Assembly (NCBI GenBank): GCA_016780605.1
Contig: JADHLS010000142.1
Location: 1-9,524, forward strand
Direction: 5' to 3'
DNA length: 9,524 bases
From: Reyranella sp.
Lineage (GTDB): Bacteria > Pseudomonadota > Alphaproteobacteria > Reyranellales > Reyranellaceae
Of the stretch, positions 7,778 to 9,524 are shown piece after piece; position 1 is the first letter of the stretch, and each line of letters opens with the position of its first letter. The position numbers and the translations under genes are program-made. Below the pieces are notes generated by a model. That model saw only the letters and a program-made list of their open reading frames with translations. It ran no database searches and was not told the DNA's origin.

Positions 7778-8362
7778 TCAAACTGGCCAAGCACTGATGT
7801 GCTGACGCGCCCGCGCGAGCACATCGTCCACCGACCAATGATCATCGACATGCTCGCCGTACTTGCTGGCAATCATCCGGCCGTCCGGCGCGATCAGGAA
7901 GTCCGCTGGAAGGCCGAGGCGGCCGCCGTGCGGCTTCGCGGGCGGCGGACGGACGGTACCTGTCAGCAGCCCGCCGATCGCGAAGGCGACGGCGCGCAGG
8001 ATCGGCAGCCAGGCGCGCGGATCGAGCAGCGCGCGCGGCGAGGAAGTGACGCCGAACTCGGCGTAGAGGCGCTTGTCGGGGTCGGCGACGATAGTGAAGG
8101 GAAAATCCGCCGTATGCAGCCTGAGCTCGTCGGCGGGCGAATGGAACAGGACGATCTCGCGGACGCCGGCGGCCTCGAGCTCGCCGTGGCGGCGGGCGAA
8201 GGATCGCAGGTGCAGATTGCAGACCGGACATCCGGCGAAGCGCCGGAACTGCAGATGAACCAGCGCGCCCTCCTGCGGCAGACGGACGGCGCGGCCCGAT
8301 ACGTCCTCCAACACTCGCCGCCGGACGATCGAGTTCGGGGAGATGAGCCGGGCTTCAGGCAT
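7778..8362 (-). CDS. Peroxiredoxin-like thioredoxin-fold protein (AhpC/TSA-related)
   Basis: A 194-residue cytoplasmic protein with a thioredoxin-fold core. The likely redox motif is C45-P-V-C48 in RFAGCPVCNLHL, placed at the end of the first long strand (ALVHLQFRRFAG) as expected for AhpC/TSA-type folds. Downstream, FPFTIVADPDKRLYAEFGV matches the typical peroxiredoxin pattern in which a strand ending in DP(D/E) is followed by the helix of the aged reductant site. Near residues 153-160, LPADFLIAPDG carries the conserved cis-proline-like turn and last strands. I see no signal peptide. It probably reduces peroxides or thiols, but the substrate is unproven. It is transcribed divergently from the TetR gene, behind a promoter with two inverted repeats, so it is the likely target of that regulator. 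No strong Shine-Dalgarno precedes the ATG at 8362. Confidence 0.8.
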   Translation of the reverse strand: MPEARLISPNSIVRRRVLEDVSGRAVRLPQEGALVHLQFRRFAGCPVCNLHLRSFARRHGELEAAGVREIVLFHSPADELRLHTADFPFTIVADPDKRLYAEFGVTSSPRALLDPRAWLPILRAVAFAIGGLLTGTVRPPPAKPHGGRLGLPADFLIAPDGRMIASKYGEHVDDHWSVDDVLARARQHISAWPV

Positions 8363-8381
8363 TTCGGAGGCCCCTTGAGCG

Positions 8382-8404
8382 GTAAGAGTACATTGTACTC
8401 TTAC
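8382..8404. promoter_or_regulatory. Perfect 23-bp palindrome, likely regulator operator
   Basis: GTAAGAGTACA (8382-8392) and TGTACTCTTAC (8394-8404) are exact inverse complements around a single central T. The palindrome covers the predicted transcription start of the peroxiredoxin-like gene and lies about 55 bases before the TetR ATG. An 11-bp perfect arm is very unlikely by chance, and the symmetry fits a dimeric repressor such as the adjacent TetR protein. Confidence 0.75.
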
Positions 8405-8409
8405 TTTTC

Positions 8410-8438
8410 CATTTAGAGCGTATGGTGTACGCTGTCAA
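8410..8438 (-). promoter_or_regulatory. Promoter of the peroxiredoxin-like gene
   Basis: On the minus strand a perfect TTGACA (8438 down to 8433) is followed after 17 bases by TAAATG (8415 down to 8410), a weak -10. Transcription would begin near 8403, giving a leader of about 40 bases. The spacer contains a second inverted repeat, so a bound repressor would block RNA polymerase. Confidence 0.55.
8417..8433. promoter_or_regulatory. Second inverted repeat between -35 and -10
   Basis: AGCGTA (8417-8422) and TACGCT (8428-8433) pair around a five-base centre and lie within the spacer of the TTGACA promoter. Both this site and the 23-bp palindrome contain a GTAC core, so they may be a weak and a strong site for the same TetR-family dimer. 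Placement between -35 and -10 is typical of repression sites. Confidence 0.5.
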
Positions 8439-8457
8439 GCCATGCCCCTTGCCCGCC

Positions 8458-9072
8458 ATGCCTAGGCCGCGCTCCCTCACCCCCGCCCTTCTCGCCGAGG
8501 CCGCGCTCGCGGTGATCGAGCGCGACGGTGCGCCCGCCCTTTCGATGCGCGCAGTGGCGGACGAGCTCGGCATGGGAACCATGTCGCTCTACCGCTATGT
8601 GCAGAGCCGCGAGCAGGTCGAAGTGCTGGTGGTCGATCTTGTCCTGAAAGATCTCGATCTCGACGTCAGCCGGCGCAAAACCTGGATCGACAAGGTGACG
8701 GCCCTTGCCGTGCGCGCCCATGCCGTGACGACGGCCCATCCCGAGGTGGCGCCGCTGCTTCTCGCGCGACGGCACGCGTCGGTCCATTCGCTGCGCTGGG
8801 GCGAGGCGCTATTGGGCGTCCTGGCCGAAGCGGGATTCGCCGGCGAGCGCCGGGCGATCGCGTTCCGGGCGGTCGTCGCCTACGTCTTCGGCTCCGTCCA
8901 GCTCCAGCAGCTCGGCCCTCTCGACGGATCGGGCACGGCGACCATCGCGGCGCTGCCGCGCGAGGACTTCCCGCTCCTCGCCGAGACCGCAAGGAGCGCC
9001 CGACGGATCCCGCCCGACACCGAATTCCTGAACGGGCTCAAGCTTGTGCTGCGGGGTATCGCCGCCAAGTAG
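8458..9072 (+). CDS. TetR/AcrR-family transcriptional regulator
   Basis: A 204-residue DNA-binding regulator. The N-terminal helix-turn-helix is clear: RSLTPALLAEAALAVIERDG (residues 5-24) forms the first helix, and residues 29-48, including SMRAVADELGMG and MSLYRYV, form the HTH. The remaining 150 residues are the helical ligand-binding and dimerisation domain, whose inducer cannot be predicted. I prefer ATG 8458 (MPRPRSL) over the in-frame ATG at 8422, because 8422 lies inside the inverted repeat at 8417-8433 and the extra twelve residues are not family-like. No Shine-Dalgarno is visible, so the mRNA may have little or no leader. It diverges from the peroxiredoxin-like gene, and the shared 95-base region carries two palindromic sites, suggesting self-regulation and control of that neighbour. 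Confidence 0.9.
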   Translation: MPRPRSLTPALLAEAALAVIERDGAPALSMRAVADELGMGTMSLYRYVQSREQVEVLVVDLVLKDLDLDVSRRKTWIDKVTALAVRAHAVTTAHPEVAPLLLARRHASVHSLRWGEALLGVLAEAGFAGERRAIAFRAVVAYVFGSVQLQQLGPLDGSGTATIAALPREDFPLLAETARSARRIPPDTEFLNGLKLVLRGIAAK

Positions 9073-9079
9073 GCAGGCT

Positions 9080-9355
9080 CTAGGCTGGCCTGGTGCGCAG
9101 CCGGCCCTCGTAATCACGCTTTCCCAACGGCACGCCGCGCGTGCGCAGGATGTCGTAGGCGGTGACGGCGTGGAAATGGAAGTTGGGGAGTGAGAACGAA
9201 AGAAAGAACATCTCCGGCGTGAAGGCGAGTCGCCGGGGGGCGATCTGGAAATCCAGGTTCTTGCCCGACCAGCCGTTGACCTCATCGGGCGTGAACGCCC
9301 GGAGCGCCGCTTCCGCACTGGCCCGCAGGTCGGCGAACGGAACCTGCTCTCCGTT
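9080..9355 (-). pseudogene. C-terminal half of a DUF1993 protein, 5' end missing
   Basis: About 92 codons on the minus strand end at TAG 9080-9082 and read as the C-terminal half of a DUF1993-family protein. The diagnostic segments are FADLRA at the left, LDFQIAPRRLAFTPEMFF in the middle, and LPNFHFHAVTAYDILR with GVPLGKRDYEG at the end. DUF1993 proteins are usually around 165-170 residues and of unknown function (DinB-like helical fold). Here an in-frame TAG at 9356-9358 interrupts the frame just before NGEQVPFADL. I translated all three minus frames further upstream and found no trace of the expected N-terminal half, so this is a truncation and not a simple frameshift. The gene converges on tetR, with stop codons seven bases apart. 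It is probably a non-functional remnant. Confidence 0.75.
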
Positions 9356-9358
9356 CTA

Positions 9359-9524
9359 CGCGCCGCCTTGAAGGACGTTAGTGACTGATCATCCAAGGCC
9401 GTGCCGACGGAAAGCTCTTGGCGCCGTTCACGGCTTGCCTGACCGTCCGTCCCGGTTTGGCCCTGCAGCAGGTGCAACCGGCACCATGGGCCGCCCGATA
9501 CTCGCCGAGTGTCTTGGGCGCGTG
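9359..9524. other. Unassigned sequence upstream of the DUF1993 remnant
   Basis: This stretch replaces the expected 5' half of the DUF1993 gene. One minus-strand frame is open from the window edge to TAA at 9378-9380 (48 codons, containing TLGEYRAAHG and CTCCRAKPGR). It could be the 3' end of a gene that starts outside the window, but I do not recognise it. No transposase fragment or terminal inverted repeat is visible. Confidence 0.3.

Noticed and set aside
8422..8457. Upstream ATG at 8422 as the TetR start
   Set aside because: It falls inside the inverted repeat at 8417-8433, and the twelve extra residues do not resemble a TetR N-terminus, whereas MPRPRSL at 8458 does.

Overview
The window is high-GC DNA with tightly packed genes and typical proteobacterial families. 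It is most likely from an alphaproteobacterium (Rhodospirillales or Hyphomicrobiales type); this is inferred from base composition and protein style, not from a marker gene. It holds eight recognisable protein genes plus one truncated remnant. I see no rRNA, tRNA, CRISPR array or intact insertion sequence.

Layout. (1) Bases 108-3419, plus strand: a compact run of leuC-like and leuD-like genes (large and small subunits of a 3-isopropylmalate dehydratase-type [4Fe-4S] hydro-lyase), an EamA-family exporter and a small cupin. The junctions are a 1-base overlap, a 4-base gap and a gap of about 50 bases, so they probably form one operon. No leuB or leuA lies nearby, and the small subunit departs from the classical LeuD at usually conserved positions, so the pair may be an accessory paralogue. 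(2) Bases 3420-3738: a convergent intergenic region with a 16-bp tandem duplication across the cupin stop codon, a strong hairpin terminator, and a cluster of four related palindromic units (two direct, two inverted). Their arms differ in sequence but keep perfect pairing, as in REP/BIME elements. (3) Bases 3739-5955, minus strand: an M20-family (ArgE/DapE-type) deacylase followed 18 bases later by a DapA-superfamily aldolase/dehydratase resembling 2-keto-3-deoxy-L-arabonate dehydratase. (4) Bases 6014-7563, plus strand: an acyl-CoA synthetase diverging from the deacylase. A single missing G in its ISGG motif splits the reading frame. (5) Bases 7778-9072: a thioredoxin-fold, peroxiredoxin-like gene (minus) diverging from a TetR-family regulator (plus). 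Between them are a TTGACA promoter with an inverted repeat in its spacer and a perfect 23-bp palindrome near the predicted transcription start. (6) Bases 9080-9524: the C-terminal half of a DUF1993 protein with no N-terminal half in any frame, then unassigned sequence to the window edge.

How the genes may work together: the left two-thirds looks like small-acid or amino-acid metabolism (hydro-lyase, exporter, deacylase, keto-acid dehydratase, CoA ligase), but I cannot join the enzymes into one demonstrable pathway. The right end looks like a self-contained TetR-controlled unit. I did not find a clearly new multi-gene system. The most notable signals are the covarying palindrome cluster, the TetR operator architecture, the frameshifted ligase and the atypical LeuCD pair.
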